NCBI GenBank assembly: GCA_024233305.1
Contig: JACKPV010000027.1
Coordinates: 186,001 to 250,000, forward strand
Length of the DNA: 64,000 nucleotides
Source: Verrucomicrobiales bacterium
GTDB taxonomy: Bacteria > Verrucomicrobiota > Verrucomicrobiia > Limisphaerales > J093
Direction: 5' to 3'
Part shown: piece after piece, positions 1 through 9,370 of the stretch
Layout: each line of letters begins with the position of its first letter
Numbering within the stretch: position 1 is the first letter of the stretch
Translations under genes and position numbers: made by a program
Notes under the pieces: generated by a model
The model's input: only the letters and a program-made list of their open reading frames with translations
What the model was told of the DNA's origin: nothing
Database searches by the model: none

Positions 1-255
1 GATCCTGCGAGGGCCCGCGATCGGGAGTCGTCCGGAGTGAGGCCGGCAAGAAATCGCGGATAAAGGGTTGTCAATGTGCGGGGGGTTTCGATAGGAGAAT
101 TGAGGATGTGCTGTCCGAATCCGGCCTTTGCGGAGCCAACGGTGTTCCGGGCCGCGAAGGCTCCCGGAAGCGACGGGCGTCACGACGGCGTCGGCCGTCC
201 GGCGAACGTGGCGGGAACCGGTTCGGACGCGGGAACTTGAACGGAGAAACAGTGG

Positions 256-3200
256 ATGCCAAGAGGTAGACGGGGCACGCGTGCGCGCCCCACGCAGGTC
301 AACAAGTACGACGCGCACCATTCGGTGTTGCAGGACACGTACGGGGTCCAGGCGGACCTGCGGCGGGAGCTGGCCGATTCGCGCGAGGCGGTCGCGGAAC
401 GCCGGGAACTCCTTGGCACCTTCGCCGCCTGCGCCGATTCCCAGCGCGCCTGGCTGTTACTCGAGGACTACTTCAGCAAGCTGTCGCTCGCCCGCAAGGA
501 CTTCGCCGGCAACGATTGGTGGCCGCGATTGATGGGGGTTACCGGAACCGCGCGACTCGAACAAACGGCGCTCCTGTTCCTGCGCGCCAAACGTCCCATC
601 CCGCCCGAGCTGTCCGAGCATGCCCGCTTCGAGCGGCTGCTGGAAATCGAGGAGGCAGAACAGGAACAGCGCCACGTCGAGGCCCTCGAATCCTGGATCC
701 TGCCGCCGCAGGTCAACCACCTCGACGCCCCCCGGGCCCATCTGCGCGTCGTGGCCGCCCCGGTCGCCTGCGAGGACTGCCCGGGCCAGCACGAGCTGGT
801 CATCAGCCTGCTGCTGCACCGGCCCCGGTCCGGCGAGAAACCCCGCACCGTCGCCGAACTCATCGAGCTGACCACCCGGGCCGTGCACGAGCAGGAGCTC
901 TTTCCCCCGCGGGATTGGGCCTTCATCCAGTGGCTGGCGGAGATGTACGGGGGCCGCCCGCAGCCTCCCGAAACGCCCCGCCTCGGCGGCATCGAGCTGC
1001 TTCAATGGCTGGCCCGATGGGGCAACCCGCCGTGGATCGAATGGGAATCCCGGCCGGAGAACCTCTACTTCGCCGGTCAGCTCGCCGAGTTCTCCGCGCA
1101 CCTCGAAACCGACGCCGACGACCTCGGATTCGCGCAACGGCTCCACCTGCCCGGCGGCCAGGAATTCCCGCTGAACGAGGTGCGGTTCCTGGCCGGCCAA
1201 CCCCCGATGGTGGCCGTGCATAACGCCATCTACCTCCTCCGCAATGCGCCGCCCCCGGATTTGTTGAGCCGCCTGATCGAGAACCCATCGATCCCGGTGC
1301 GCAAGCTCAGTCATCGCCTGCTGACCCATTTGCGGAAGAACGGGTCGCGCAACGGATCCGACTGGCAGAGCCTTTGCGTCGCCCATACCGCCCGGCCCCA
1401 GTTTCTGTTCGAGCTCGAGGAGGACACCGTCCGCCTCCGGCTCCTGGCCACCAGCGAGCGCGACGATTCCCGCTGGCAGTGGAACGGCCACGAATGGCAA
1501 CGGCAGGACGCGCCGCGCCCGGAGGCCGGCAAACCCGAGGTGCTGGACGATCCCCGCCTCGACGCCGCGGTAAAGTGGCTGCGCCGGCTGGACTGGTTCA
1601 CCCCCGAACCCGCGCTCTGGGTCGGCGACGCCAACGAGAGCTTCCTTGCCGCGCTGGCTCACGCCTGGCCCGAGCGCCCGAAACAGGCGGATTACCTCGG
1701 CAACGCCCCGTTCCAGCGGCTCTTCATGGCCCCGCGCAAGTTGCGCGCCCGGATCCTCGTCAAGGGCAGCGGCATCGACTGGCTCTCCGTGTCGGCGGAA
1801 TGGGAGGCCGAAGGCATGCGGCTTTCCCGGGCGGATCTCGAACGGTTGGCCAGCGCCACCAGCCGGTTCGTCAAGCTGCCCGACGGCGGCTGGGTCGAGC
1901 TGGACCTCGGCTCCGTGCAGCAGGCGCACGAGACCATGGCCGATCTTGGCGTCGACGGGCTGGCCGCGGGCCCGCAAAAGGTCGATCTCATGAACGCCTC
2001 GCACCTGGACGAGGAGGGGTTGCAGCGCTTTGCCGACACCCCCGAGGCGCGGGCGCTCCGGCAGCGACTGGCCGGTTTTCAGGGCATTCCGACCATGGAC
2101 CTGCCCGCGAACATCAGCGCCACGATGCGCCCGTACCAGCAGGCCGGATTCGAGTTCCTTTGCCACCTGGCGACGATCCGACTGGGCGGCGTGCTCGCGG
2201 ACGACATGGGGCTGGGCAAGACGTTGCAGACCCTGGCCTGGTTCGCGTGGCTCAAGCAACGGCATCCGCGCAAGCCCAAACCGGTCCTGGTGATCTGTCC
2301 GGCATCGGTGCTCCACAATTGGCGGCGCGAGGCGAACAAGTTCGTCCCGGACTTCAAGGTGCTGGTGCTCGAGAGCGGCCCGGCCCGGCACAACCTGCGC
2401 AAGCAGATTCCCGAACACGACCTGATCGTCACCAATTACGCCCTGCTCCGGCGCGATCTCGAGGCCCTCAGGAAGTTCAGCTTTCGCGCGGTGGTGCTGG
2501 ACGAGGCGCAGTTCATCAAGAACCCCACCGCCCAGGTCAGCCAGTCCGTCAAGCAACTCAAGGCGGACCACCGGCTCGCGCTCACCGGCACGCCGCTCGA
2601 AAACCGGCTGCTCGATCTCTGGAGCATCACCGACTTCGTCCAGCCGGCGTATCTCGGCACGCAGGCCCAGTTCCAGGAAGTCTACGAGCCCACCGGTCCC
2701 GATGCCGAATGGAGCCAGCGGATGGCGCGCCGCAAGCTCTCCGCCAAGCTGCGCCCCATGATGCTGCGCCGCCTCAAGAAACAGGTCGCCAAGGATCTGC
2801 CGGATCGCATCGAGGAACGGCGCGACTGCGAACTGGGCGACGAGCAACGCAAGTTGTACCTCGCGGAATTGCGCCGCAGCCGCGACCAGGTCATGCAGGC
2901 CGTGCAGCAAAAGGGGCTGGCCAAGAGCAAGATGCATGTGCTGGCCGCCCTGACCCGTCTGCGCCAGATCTGTTGCCACCCGTCCCTCGTCGGCAGCGAT
3001 TCCCCCTCCGGCAAGACCGAAACCCTGTTCGAACTCATCGAACCCCTGCTGGACGAGGGCCAGAAGGTCCTCGTGTTCTCCCAGTTCGTCCAGATGCTCC
3101 AGTTGCTCGAGAAGGAATGTGGCACCCGCGCGGTCCCGACCCATATCCTCACCGGCGAGACGAAGAACCGCCAGGAGGTCGTGCAGGCCTTCCAACAGGC

Positions 3201-3525
3201 GGAGAAACCCGGCGTCTTCCTGCTCAGCCTGCGCGCCGCCGGCACCGGCCTCAACCTCACTGCGGCCAGCTACGTCGTGCTTTACGATCCGTGGTGGAAT
3301 CCGGCCGTCGAGGCTCAGGCCATCGACCGCTCCCACCGCATCGGCCAGACCCAGACCGTGAACGCCTACCGGTTGATCACGCCCGGGACCGTCGAGGAGA
3401 AAATCTGGGACCTGCAACAGCGCAAGGCCCAGACCATCGCGGACGTCCTCGGCGAGGAGGGATTTGCCCGCAGTCTGACGCAGTCGGACCTCGACTACCT
3501 GTTCGCGGAGGCGGACGCGATTTGA
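256..3525 (+). CDS. SNF2-family DEAD/DEAH-type helicase
   Basis: This 1089-residue protein is a Swi2/Snf2 (HepA-like) ATPase that would translocate on double-stranded DNA and remodel protein-DNA complexes in the cytoplasm. Visible motifs are Walker A GLGKT near residues 652-656, Walker B DEAQ at 749-752, the LTGTPLENR motif III region, VFSQF at the start of the second RecA lobe, and the DRSHRIGQ arginine-finger motif near 1023. The N-terminal ~600 residues are family-specific and show no obvious zinc-binding SWIM signature. The frame is closed by a stop at 238, so ATG 256 is the first possible ATG. A GGAG sits about ten bases upstream. It stands alone in front of the rpsP cluster. The family is certain; the cellular role is not. 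Confidence 0.93.
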   Translation: MPRGRRGTRARPTQVNKYDAHHSVLQDTYGVQADLRRELADSREAVAERRELLGTFAACADSQRAWLLLEDYFSKLSLARKDFAGNDWWPRLMGVTGTARLEQTALLFLRAKRPIPPELSEHARFERLLEIEEAEQEQRHVEALESWILPPQVNHLDAPRAHLRVVAAPVACEDCPGQHELVISLLLHRPRSGEKPRTVAELIELTTRAVHEQELFPPRDWAFIQWLAEMYGGRPQPPETPRLGGIELLQWLARWGNPPWIEWESRPENLYFAGQLAEFSAHLETDADDLGFAQRLHLPGGQEFPLNEVRFLAGQPPMVAVHNAIYLLRNAPPPDLLSRLIENPSIPVRKLSHRLLTHLRKNGSRNGSDWQSLCVAHTARPQFLFELEEDTVRLRLLATSERDDSRWQWNGHEWQRQDAPRPEAGKPEVLDDPRLDAAVKWLRRLDWFTPEPALWVGDANESFLAALAHAWPERPKQADYLGNAPFQRLFMAPRKLRARILVKGSGIDWLSVSAEWEAEGMRLSRADLERLASATSRFVKLPDGGWVELDLGSVQQAHETMADLGVDGLAAGPQKVDLMNASHLDEEGLQRFADTPEARALRQRLAGFQGIPTMDLPANISATMRPYQQAGFEFLCHLATIRLGGVLADDMGLGKTLQTLAWFAWLKQRHPRKPKPVLVICPASVLHNWRREANKFVPDFKVLVLESGPARHNLRKQIPEHDLIVTNYALLRRDLEALRKFSFRAVVLDEAQFIKNPTAQVSQSVKQLKADHRLALTGTPLENRLLDLWSITDFVQPAYLGTQAQFQEVYEPTGPDAEWSQRMARRKLSAKLRPMMLRRLKKQVAKDLPDRIEERRDCELGDEQRKLYLAELRRSRDQVMQAVQQKGLAKSKMHVLAALTRLRQICCHPSLVGSDSPSGKTETLFELIEPLLDEGQKVLVFSQFVQMLQLLEKECGTRAVPTHILTGETKNRQEVVQAFQQAEKPGVFLLSLRAAGTGLNLTAASYVVLYDPWWNPAVEAQAIDRSHRIGQTQTVNAYRLITPGTVEEKIWDLQQRKAQTIADVLGEEGFARSLTQSDLDYLFAEADAI

Positions 3526-3646
3526 CGTAATCAGCGCTTGCCAAGCCCTTGCGTTCGTGGCTAACTGTGCGGCTCTTTGGGCGCGCGAGGGGTGGAAACC
3601 AGCGTCGCGATGGCGGCGTGGGCGCGTCCGGTTATTGATTTGCATT

Positions 3647-3910
3647 ATGGTCCGAATTCGATTGAAACGCGCGGGCTCCGCGAATAATCCGTGCTACCGC
3701 GTGGTGGTGACCGACGGGCGCAACCGCCGGGACGGCAGCTTTATCGAGGAGATCGGCTTTTACCAGCCGCTCCAGAAGCAGAACGAGCTGTCCATCAACC
3801 TTGAGCGTGCCAACCATTGGTTGAGCCGCGGCGCCCGTCCGAGCGAAACCGTCGCCAGCTTTCTCAAGAAACTCGGCAAGCAGGCCGGGGCGACGGTTGC
3901 CAGCGAGTAG
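3647..3910 (+). CDS. rpsP: 30S ribosomal protein S16
   Basis: The 87-residue product is S16, a 16S rRNA-binding protein of the small ribosomal subunit. It begins with the conserved MVRIRLKRAGS and carries NPCYRVVV and the GFYQP segment typical of the family. The open frame extends upstream, but only ATG 3647 gives the conserved N-terminus. It heads the usual rpsP-khpA-trmD-rplS order, and khpA starts 8 bases after its stop, so co-transcription is expected. Confidence 0.97.
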   Translation: MVRIRLKRAGSANNPCYRVVVTDGRNRRDGSFIEEIGFYQPLQKQNELSINLERANHWLSRGARPSETVASFLKKLGKQAGATVASE

Positions 3911-3918
3911 GCGTCCGC

Positions 3919-4167
3919 ATGCAGGACTGGCTCGAATTCGTCGTGACGGGGCTGGTGGATCACCCCGGTGACGTCGTTGTGAGCCAGGTCGAGCAGGGCG
4001 ACACCGTCGTCTATGAGTTGCGCCTTCATCCCGATGATGTGGGCAAGATCATCGGCCGTCGGGGCGCCACCATCAACGCCCTCCGGGCGCTGGTGCAGGT
4101 GGGAGGCAGTCGGCGCGGTGAACGCGCGACCGTCGACGTCGTCGAGGACGATGTCGACCAGGATTGA
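3919..4167 (+). CDS. khpA: KH-domain RNA-binding protein KhpA
   Basis: This 82-residue protein is a single KH domain of the KhpA (YlqC) type. The RNA-binding GxxG loop is visible in GKIIGRRG, followed by the typical ATINALR helix. Family members bind RNA, often with KhpB/Jag, and affect cell division and translation. The start at ATG 3919 gives MQDWLEFVV, matching the family N-terminus; an upstream in-frame alternative would run into rpsP. The position between rpsP and trmD is the conserved location of khpA. Confidence 0.93.
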   Translation: MQDWLEFVVTGLVDHPGDVVVSQVEQGDTVVYELRLHPDDVGKIIGRRGATINALRALVQVGGSRRGERATVDVVEDDVDQD

Positions 4168-4232
4168 GCAGCGCGAACCGGCGCCGGAGGGTTTGCGGTG
4201 CGGCCGCCCGCGGGTGGCCCGAAAGGGTGGCC

Positions 4233-4937
4233 GTGCGGGTTGATGTCATCACCCTGTTCCCGGAAATGTTCGCCGGGCCGCTGGATGAGAGCATCGTTCG
4301 CCGGGCGCGCGACGCCGGCCGGCTGGATTTGCGGATTCACAATCTCCGCGATTTCACGCACGACCGGCACCGCACCGTGGATGACCGGCCCTTCGGTGGA
4401 GGGCCCGGCATGCTGCTCAAGCCGGAACCGATCTTTGAAGCGGTTGAAGCATTGCGGACCGCGGGTTGCCGCGTGGTGTTGCTGACCCCGGCCGGCAGGG
4501 TTTTCTCCCAGGCCGCGGCGCGCGAAATGGCGGACCTGCCGCATCTCATCGTCATTTGCGGCAGTTACGAAGGCGTGGACGAGCGGGTTCGGGAAGCGTT
4601 GGTCGACGACGAGCTTTCCATCGGCGACTACGTGCTGACCAACGGCGCGCTTCCCGCGATGGTGATCATCGATGCGGTGGCCCGGTTGTTGCCCGGCGTG
4701 TTGGGGCACGAGCAAAGCGCGGATGAAGAGTCGTTCAGTCAGGGCTGGCTCGAGTATCCGCAATACACCCGGCCCGCCGAGTTCCGCGGACATCAGGTGC
4801 CCGCGGTGCTCCTTTCGGGAAACCATGCCGCAATCGCGCGCTGGCGGGCGGAACAGGCCCGGGAACGGACCGCGCGGCGGCGTCCGGAGCTTTACGCCCG
4901 GCTGACGGCAACCGGCAACGGGACAAAGACAGATTGA
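4233..4937 (+). CDS. trmD: tRNA (guanine-N1)-methyltransferase TrmD
   Basis: The 234-residue product is TrmD, which methylates G37 of tRNAs using S-adenosylmethionine and so prevents +1 frameshifts. The SPOUT-knot motifs are present: [15 protein letters not shown] and [13 protein letters not shown] 4233 is chosen because it gives [13 protein letters not shown], the family start, and lies just after a GAAAGG ribosome-binding site. A TTG at 4164 overlaps the khpA stop and would add 23 non-conserved residues. It sits between khpA and rplS in the usual cluster. Confidence 0.95.
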   Translation: MRVDVITLFPEMFAGPLDESIVRRARDAGRLDLRIHNLRDFTHDRHRTVDDRPFGGGPGMLLKPEPIFEAVEALRTAGCRVVLLTPAGRVFSQAAAREMADLPHLIVICGSYEGVDERVREALVDDELSIGDYVLTNGALPAMVIIDAVARLLPGVLGHEQSADEESFSQGWLEYPQYTRPAEFRGHQVPAVLLSGNHAAIARWRAEQARERTARRRPELYARLTATGNGTKTD

Positions 4938-4953
4938 ACAACTTGAATTGGCT

Positions 4954-5319
4954 ATGAATCAGGCATTGCAGGCAAAGATCGAGGCGGCCTATCTGCGCGA
5001 GCAGCCGCTGGAGTTCAACGTGGGCGACACCGTGCGGGTGCATACCAAGGTCGTCGAAGGCGACAAGGAACGTATCCAGGTGTTTGCCGGGGTCGTCATC
5101 GGACGGCGCGGACGCGGTCTCAACGAGACGTTCACCGTCCGGCGCATCAGTTATGGAGAAGGCGTCGAGCGCGTGTTTCCCGTCAACTCGAAGCGGATCG
5201 AAAAGGTCGAGGTCGAACGCTACGGCGCCGTCCGACGCGCGAAGCTCAACTACCTGCGCAACCGCATCGGCAAGAGCGCCCTCGCGGTCAAGCAGAAGCG
5301 CCGCGTCGCCACCGCCTGA
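4954..5319 (+). CDS. rplS: 50S ribosomal protein L19
   Basis: This 121-residue protein is L19, located at the interface of the ribosomal subunits. Conserved segments [41 protein letters not shown] and AKLNYLR are all visible. ATG 4954 gives [10 protein letters not shown]; a TTG two codons upstream is less likely. It starts 16 bases after trmD and is the last gene of the cluster, followed by a Rho-independent terminator. Confidence 0.97.
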   Translation: MNQALQAKIEAAYLREQPLEFNVGDTVRVHTKVVEGDKERIQVFAGVVIGRRGRGLNETFTVRRISYGEGVERVFPVNSKRIEKVEVERYGAVRRAKLNYLRNRIGKSALAVKQKRRVATA

Positions 5320-5356
5320 TTTCCGCTGGCGCCCGGCGGTTCCCGCCGCCCGATCG

Positions 5357-5382
5357 GACCCGGTTCAAAGCCGGGTCTTTTC
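5357..5382 (+). terminator. Rho-independent terminator after rplS
   Basis: A perfect 7-bp stem (GACCCGG 5357-5363 with CCGGGTC 5371-5377), a 7-base loop and an immediate TTTT run lie 37 bases after the rplS stop. This would end the rpsP-khpA-trmD-rplS transcript. Confidence 0.8.
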
Positions 5383-5511
5383 GTATTTCCCACCCAGCGC
5401 TCGCCCTCGTTCGTGGCGCCCGAGGCACGACGTTCCAATCAGGTTCTCCCAATCCGACCCGCACCCGTGCGGCGGACTTGAGCCGAATCCCTGAAGAACG
5501 CATTCTCCGAC

Positions 5512-6210
5512 ATGCCAGCAACGGCCGACACCCCCGACCGCTTCCTCCACGAACGCTCCCTGGCCACGCAGGGCCGGCAGCGGATCGCCGGCGTGGACGA
5601 GGTCGGACGCGGTCCATTGGCGGGCCCCGTTGTGGCCGCTGCCGTTGTTCTTCCGCCAGCCATGCTCCGGGACGGACTCCCTGCCTCGCTGGCCGGCCTG
5701 AACGATTCCAAACAACTGACTCCGGCCCGTCGGGAACGGCTCTTCGCCGCCCTGCACGATCAGGGTGAAATCCGCTTCGGGCTGGGGCAGGTCGAACCCG
5801 ACGAGATCGACCGGCTCAACATTCTGCGCGCCACCCACCGGGCCATGTCGCTCGCCTTGGAAGCCCTGCCCGAGACGCCCGACCACCTGCTGATCGACGG
5901 TTTGCCGGTGCCCGGGTTGGCCGGTCGGCAAACGGCGCTGGTGAAGGGGGATTCCCTGAGTTTCTCGATCGCCGCCGCGAGCGTCCTGGCAAAGGTGACC
6001 CGCGACCGGTTGATGGACCGCTACGACGAAGTGCATCCGGGCTATGGCTTTCGCCAACACAAAGGCTATCCCACCCGCGCCCATTTGGAGGCCATTCGGC
6101 GGCTCGGTCCCTGCGCGATCCACCGCCGCAGCTTCGCTCCCTTCCGCCAAACGCAGTTGGAACTTCTCCAAGCCGGAACCGCGCTCTGCGCTGCGGTCGC
6201 TGAGCCGTAA
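5512..6210 (+). CDS. rnhB: Ribonuclease HII
   Basis: The 232-residue product is RNase HII, which cuts RNA in RNA-DNA hybrids and removes single misincorporated ribonucleotides. The first two metal ligands are Asp29-Glu30 in GVDEVGRG. LIDGLPVPG holds the third acid, and SIAAASVLAKVTRD carries the fourth. GYGFRQHKGYPT is the family C-terminal motif. rnhB follows rplS, its common position. Its last codons and TAA stop (6208-6210) lie inside the terminal repeat of the palindromic element that begins at about 6201, so the C-terminal tail may have been remade by insertion of that element. Confidence 0.95.
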   Translation: MPATADTPDRFLHERSLATQGRQRIAGVDEVGRGPLAGPVVAAAVVLPPAMLRDGLPASLAGLNDSKQLTPARRERLFAALHDQGEIRFGLGQVEPDEIDRLNILRATHRAMSLALEALPETPDHLLIDGLPVPGLAGRQTALVKGDSLSFSIAAASVLAKVTRDRLMDRYDEVHPGYGFRQHKGYPTRAHLEAIRRLGPCAIHRRSFAPFRQTQLELLQAGTALCAAVAEP

Positions 6211-6400
6211 CCATTCAGCAGTTCGCAGCCGCCGACGTGTGGTCGGCGCATGATTCAGTGGGAATCCGGACGTCTGCCGCCGGACGCGACGATTCACCAA
6301 AACGTGACTGCCGCTCGGGATCGGCGCGACCGCATAAGCCCTTGGATTTCAGCGCCGACTAAACGTCGGCGGCTACAGCGTGTTGAATCGATCCGGCTTA
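6201..6400. repeat. Palindromic gene-end repeat, copy 1
   Basis: A roughly 200-bp imperfect palindrome has ends TGAGCCGTAACCATTCAG on the left and GAATCGATCCGGCTTA on the right, related as inverted repeats. A second inverted pair lies inside: GCCGCCGACGTGTGGTCGGC on the left, and GCCGACTAAACGTCGGCGGC on the right. Each of these can fold as a small hairpin by itself. The copy separates convergent rnhB and yraN, and both stop codons fall in its ends. Confidence 0.85.
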
Positions 6401-6817
6401 GCCGTAGCGATAGGGCGCGCTGAGTGGGAACGCATTCGGCAGGTGACGGATTTCGCGCACCGCGCCGTCGGTGAGCAGGACCTCGACGATGTCGAAGCGC
6501 AGTTTGAGCGGCGGGCGTTTGAGCTGATCGAGGTAATCGAGCGCTGTCTGGCTGAGCAGTCGTTTCTTGCGGGCGTTCACGGCCGCGGCGGGGCGCGTCC
6601 AGTCTTCGGAGGAACGCGTCTTGACCTCGACGAACACCAGGCAATCGCGATCCCGACAGACCAGATCCACTTCGCCCCGCGCGGACCGCCAGTTCCGGGC
6701 GAGTACTTTCAGTCCCTGCTGTCGCAACGTCCGGGCGGCGGCGTGTTCCCCAAGCCGCCCGCGCTGCAGATGAACGGGCTCATCGCGCGAGCGTTTGAAC
6801 AAACGTTGCCAGAACAC
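6398..6817 (-). CDS. yraN: UPF0102 (YraN) nuclease-like protein
   Basis: This 139-residue protein belongs to UPF0102/YraN, a small family with a restriction-endonuclease-like fold. The E..D..(E)xK pattern is visible as Glu49 and Asp51 in GEVDLV, and Glu64-x-Lys66 in FVEVKTR. The molecular role in cells is unsettled. GTG at 6815-6817 is chosen because it gives the charged leader that precedes GRLGEHAAARTL in related proteins; no ATG lies nearby in frame. yraN usually follows rnhB on the same strand. Here it is inverted and converges on rnhB across the palindromic repeat, which supplies its TAA stop. Confidence 0.85.
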   Translation of the reverse strand: MFWQRLFKRSRDEPVHLQRGRLGEHAAARTLRQQGLKVLARNWRSARGEVDLVCRDRDCLVFVEVKTRSSEDWTRPAAAVNARKKRLLSQTALDYLDQLKRPPLKLRFDIVEVLLTDGAVREIRHLPNAFPLSAPYRYG

Positions 6818-7057
6818 GGTGCGGACCGGGAAGTGGAGGGGTTGGTGCGGTGGAGCAGGCAATCGGTCGGGCCCGTTGGAGGCGATGAGCCGTCCGCCAC
6901 ATCGCCGGATCGCCGCCGTCGGCGTCCCGCGACAGGCCCGTTGCCAACCACCCGCGCCCGATCGGGTCAAGGACTCGCATGACACTCGTATTGTGTTGTC
7001 TTGAATTCGCCTCGACAAGCCCCGAGAACGGAGCCAGCTTCGCCTTCGATTTCCTTG

Positions 7058-7432
7058 ATGAAGAGTCTGTCTTCGAACGATGTCGGACCGGGCGGAGAAG
7101 CCTGGGGCTGGCGCGCCGTTCAGGCCACGGGGTTGCTGCCCGGGCTGTTCTACCTGGGGATGCTCGCGCTCGGATTGGTGGGGCAGCTCGGACCCGCCCG
7201 TTGGACGGCCGAGCGTCTGCTGGCGGGCGCTTGGGGAGTGCCGATGCTCCTGCTGCTGGTGATCGGCGGCCCGACGGTGAGTGTGCTGGCGTCCCTGATC
7301 CTGGGGCTTGATGACCGACGTTCGCGGAGCCGATTCCGGGAGGTTTGGGGGACGGCGGGCTGGGTGGTCCTGCTTCTGAGCCTGATCACGCTGCTGCCCT
7401 TTCCGTGGCTGTTCGCCGTGCTCGCCGATTGA
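7058..7432 (+). CDS. Small membrane protein of unknown function
   Basis: No family is recognised. The 124-residue product has about three hydrophobic segments (GLLPGLFYLGMLALGL, WGVPMLLLLVIGG into VSVLASLILGL, and WVVLLLSLITLLPFPWLFAV), so it is a predicted inner-membrane protein. ATG 7058 is preferred; a TTG at 7001 would add 19 polar residues and neither start has a strong ribosome-binding site. It lies upstream of a LapA-like gene on the same strand, about 100 bases apart. Coding is supported by the hydrophobic periodicity and lack of a competing frame, not by homology. Confidence 0.55.
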   Translation: MKSLSSNDVGPGGEAWGWRAVQATGLLPGLFYLGMLALGLVGQLGPARWTAERLLAGAWGVPMLLLLVIGGPTVSVLASLILGLDDRRSRSRFREVWGTAGWVVLLLSLITLLPFPWLFAVLAD

Positions 7433-7535
7433 CCGCGCTCGGGCCGGGTCCGATCCGCGGCACGCAGCCGGAAAGCGTCCACGAGAAGTTGCCCGGCTCG
7501 ACACCTCCCTTCCGGGCGCCTAGCATCCCGGCGTG

Positions 7536-7793
7536 ATGAATCGCGTGAAGATCGTGGGCGCCTCGGTGCTGCTGTTGCTCGTCCTCGTGCTGATGATCCA
7601 GAACCGGGCCTCGGTGAAGACCCAGTTGTTGTTCGCCGAAGTGGAGATGCCGCAGTCCATCCTCCTCCTGACCACTGCGGTGCTTGGCTTCGGGGCCGGT
7701 GGCTTGGTGACCTGGTTCGCGCTGCGGCGGAAAAAGGAACGGAAACCGGACAAGGCCCCCGCCACCGGACATCCCGCGCCGCCCGCCGCCTGA
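7536..7793 (+). CDS. LapA/DUF1049-like small membrane protein
   Basis: The 85-residue product has the layout of the LapA-domain (DUF1049) family. It has an N-terminal transmembrane helix ending in LVLMIQNR, a short middle segment containing QLLFAEVEMP, and a second helix, followed by a Lys/Arg-rich cytoplasmic tail. The QN..V.....F pattern after helix 1 is typical. E. coli LapA works with LapB in controlling lipopolysaccharide synthesis; whether that applies here is unknown. GTG 7533 directly before ATG 7536 is an equally possible start. It converges on asnS across repeat copy 2. Confidence 0.7.
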   Translation: MNRVKIVGASVLLLLVLVLMIQNRASVKTQLLFAEVEMPQSILLLTTAVLGFGAGGLVTWFALRRKKERKPDKAPATGHPAPPAA

Positions 7794-7801
7794 GTCCGCC
7801 A

Positions 7802-8003
7802 CTCAGCCGTAACGATTCAGTGAGTCGTAGCCGCCGACGTGCAGTCGGCGCATGATTCAGCTGGGATAGGGCTGCCGGTTACCGAGGGCGACGATTCACC
7901 GAAAGTTGACTGCTGATCGGAATCGGCGAGCCCGCGCAAGCGCTTGGATTTCAGCGCCGACTACACGTCGGCGGCTACCCCGTGTTGAATCGATACGGCT
8001 CAG
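7802..8003. repeat. Palindromic gene-end repeat, copy 2
   Basis: This is a full-length copy with ends CTCAGCCGTAACGATTCAGT and TTGAATCGATACGGCTCAG. The inner arms are GCCGCCGACGTGCAGTCGGC and GCCGACTACACGTCGGCGGC. It lies between the convergent LapA-like gene (stop 8 bases to the left) and asnS, whose TGA stop (8000-8002 on the minus strand) is part of the right terminal repeat. Confidence 0.88.
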
Positions 8004-9370
8004 AAATCCGCGCTGCCCGGGGTGCGGGCGAAGGGAATCACGTCCCGGATGTTCGCGACACCGGTCAGGAACATGAGCAGCCGCTCGAAACCCAGCCCGA
8101 ATCCCGCGTGGGGCACGGTGCCAAACCGCCGCAGATCCACATACCACCAGTAGTCGGCCTCGCTCAACTGCTGTCGGCGCAGGTTTTCGCGCAGTTGATC
8201 GAGGCGCTCCTCGCGCTGCGATCCCCCGATCACTTCGCCGATCCCGGGCACCAGCACATCCATCGCGGTCACCGTCCGACCATCGTCGTTCAGGCGCATA
8301 TAGAACGGCTTGATCTCGCGCGGGTAGTTGAAAACGGTCGTCGGCGCCTTGAAGTGTTCCTCGGTCAGGAACCGTTCGTGCTCCGACTGGAGGTTCAAGC
8401 CGGGTTCGATGGGGTAGTCGAACTTGCGACCGGAGCGGCGGAGAATCTCGACCGCCTCGCTGTAGGGCACCCGTTGGAAGGGTCGCTCGATCACGAAATC
8501 CAGCCGGCGCCGCACCTCCTTGTCGACGAACCGCTCGAACAACGCGAGTTCCTCGCCGCACTGCTCGCGCATGTAAACGGCCAGTTCCTTGATGAACTCC
8601 TCCGCCAGGTCCATGTCGCCAGCCAGGTCGCAGAAGGCCATCTCCGGCTCGATCATCCAGAACTCCGCTGCGTGGCGCGAGGTGTTCGAGTTCTCGGCGC
8701 GAAACGTCGGTCCGAAGGTGTAGACCCGCGACAACGCGCAGGCGAACGTCTCGGCCTCGAGCTGGCCGCTGACGGTAAGAAACGCCGGCTTCCCGAAGAA
8801 GTCCGCGGACGGCTTGGCGTCGATGTCTCCCTTCAAGGTCGTGACCCGGAACATCTCGCCGGCCCCCTCGCAATCGCTGGTGGTGATGATCGGGGTGTGG
8901 ACGTGGACGAAATCCCGCTCCTGGAAGAAGCGATGCACGGCGTACGCCAGCCGGCTGCGCACGCGAAAGACGGCGCCGAACAGGTTCGAGCGCGGACGCA
9001 AGTGCGCGATGGTCCGCAGGAACTCGAGCGAATGCCCCTTCTTTTGCAGCGGGTATTCGCTGTCGGCCTGGCCCAGCAGGGCGACCCGCGTGGCCCGGAG
9101 TTCCCAGCGCTGGCCCTTGCCCGGCGAGGCCACGAGGTCGCCGGTGACCTCCACCGACGCGCCGGTCTGAAAGTCCGGCAGGGCCTCGCTGCCCGGGGCG
9201 CCGTCGTCCACGATCACCTGGAGATTGGCGAGGCAGGAACCGTCGTTGAGTTCGAGAAACGAGAATCCCTTCCCCTCGCGACGGGTCCGCACCCACCCCC
9301 GCGCCGTGACCCCTTCGTGCGCCTCGGTGGCGTTCAGCAACCCGCGTATCAGCCCATGCAATGCAGCCAT
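8000..9370 (-). CDS. asnS: Asparaginyl-tRNA synthetase
   Basis: The 456-residue enzyme charges tRNA-Asn with asparagine using ATP. An N-terminal OB-fold anticodon-binding domain ([21 protein letters not shown]) is followed by the class II catalytic core. Motif 2 is [21 protein letters not shown], and motif 3 is [15 protein letters not shown] near the C-terminus. The asparagine form is favoured over the aspartate form by length and by the NTSRH motif. Start ATG 9368-9370 gives a family-like N-terminus. The final codon and stop are within repeat copy 2. Confidence 0.95.
   Translation of the reverse strand: MAALHGLIRGLLNATEAHEGVTARGWVRTRREGKGFSFLELNDGSCLANLQVIVDDGAPGSEALPDFQTGASVEVTGDLVASPGKGQRWELRATRVALLGQADSEYPLQKKGHSLEFLRTIAHLRPRSNLFGAVFRVRSRLAYAVHRFFQERDFVHVHTPIITTSDCEGAGEMFRVTTLKGDIDAKPSADFFGKPAFLTVSGQLEAETFACALSRVYTFGPTFRAENSNTSRHAAEFWMIEPEMAFCDLAGDMDLAEEFIKELAVYMREQCGEELALFERFVDKEVRRRLDFVIERPFQRVPYSEAVEILRRSGRKFDYPIEPGLNLQSEHERFLTEEHFKAPTTVFNYPREIKPFYMRLNDDGRTVTAMDVLVPGIGEVIGGSQREERLDQLRENLRRQQLSEADYWWYVDLRRFGTVPHAGFGLGFERLLMFLTGVANIRDVIPFARTPGSADF

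Noticed and set aside
1..255. Coding sequence before the SNF2 gene
   Set aside because: Stops at 61 and 238 interrupt the helicase frame, and the other frames give only short Arg/Pro-rich peptides.
1374..3530. 718-codon plus-strand frame overlapping the SNF2 gene
   Set aside because: Arg/Pro/Gly-rich low-complexity product typical of a shadow frame; no motif seen.
457..3645. Long minus-strand open frame opposite the SNF2 gene
   Set aside because: It mirrors the codon pattern of the helicase gene in GC-rich DNA and shows no domain, whereas the plus strand has all SNF2 motifs.
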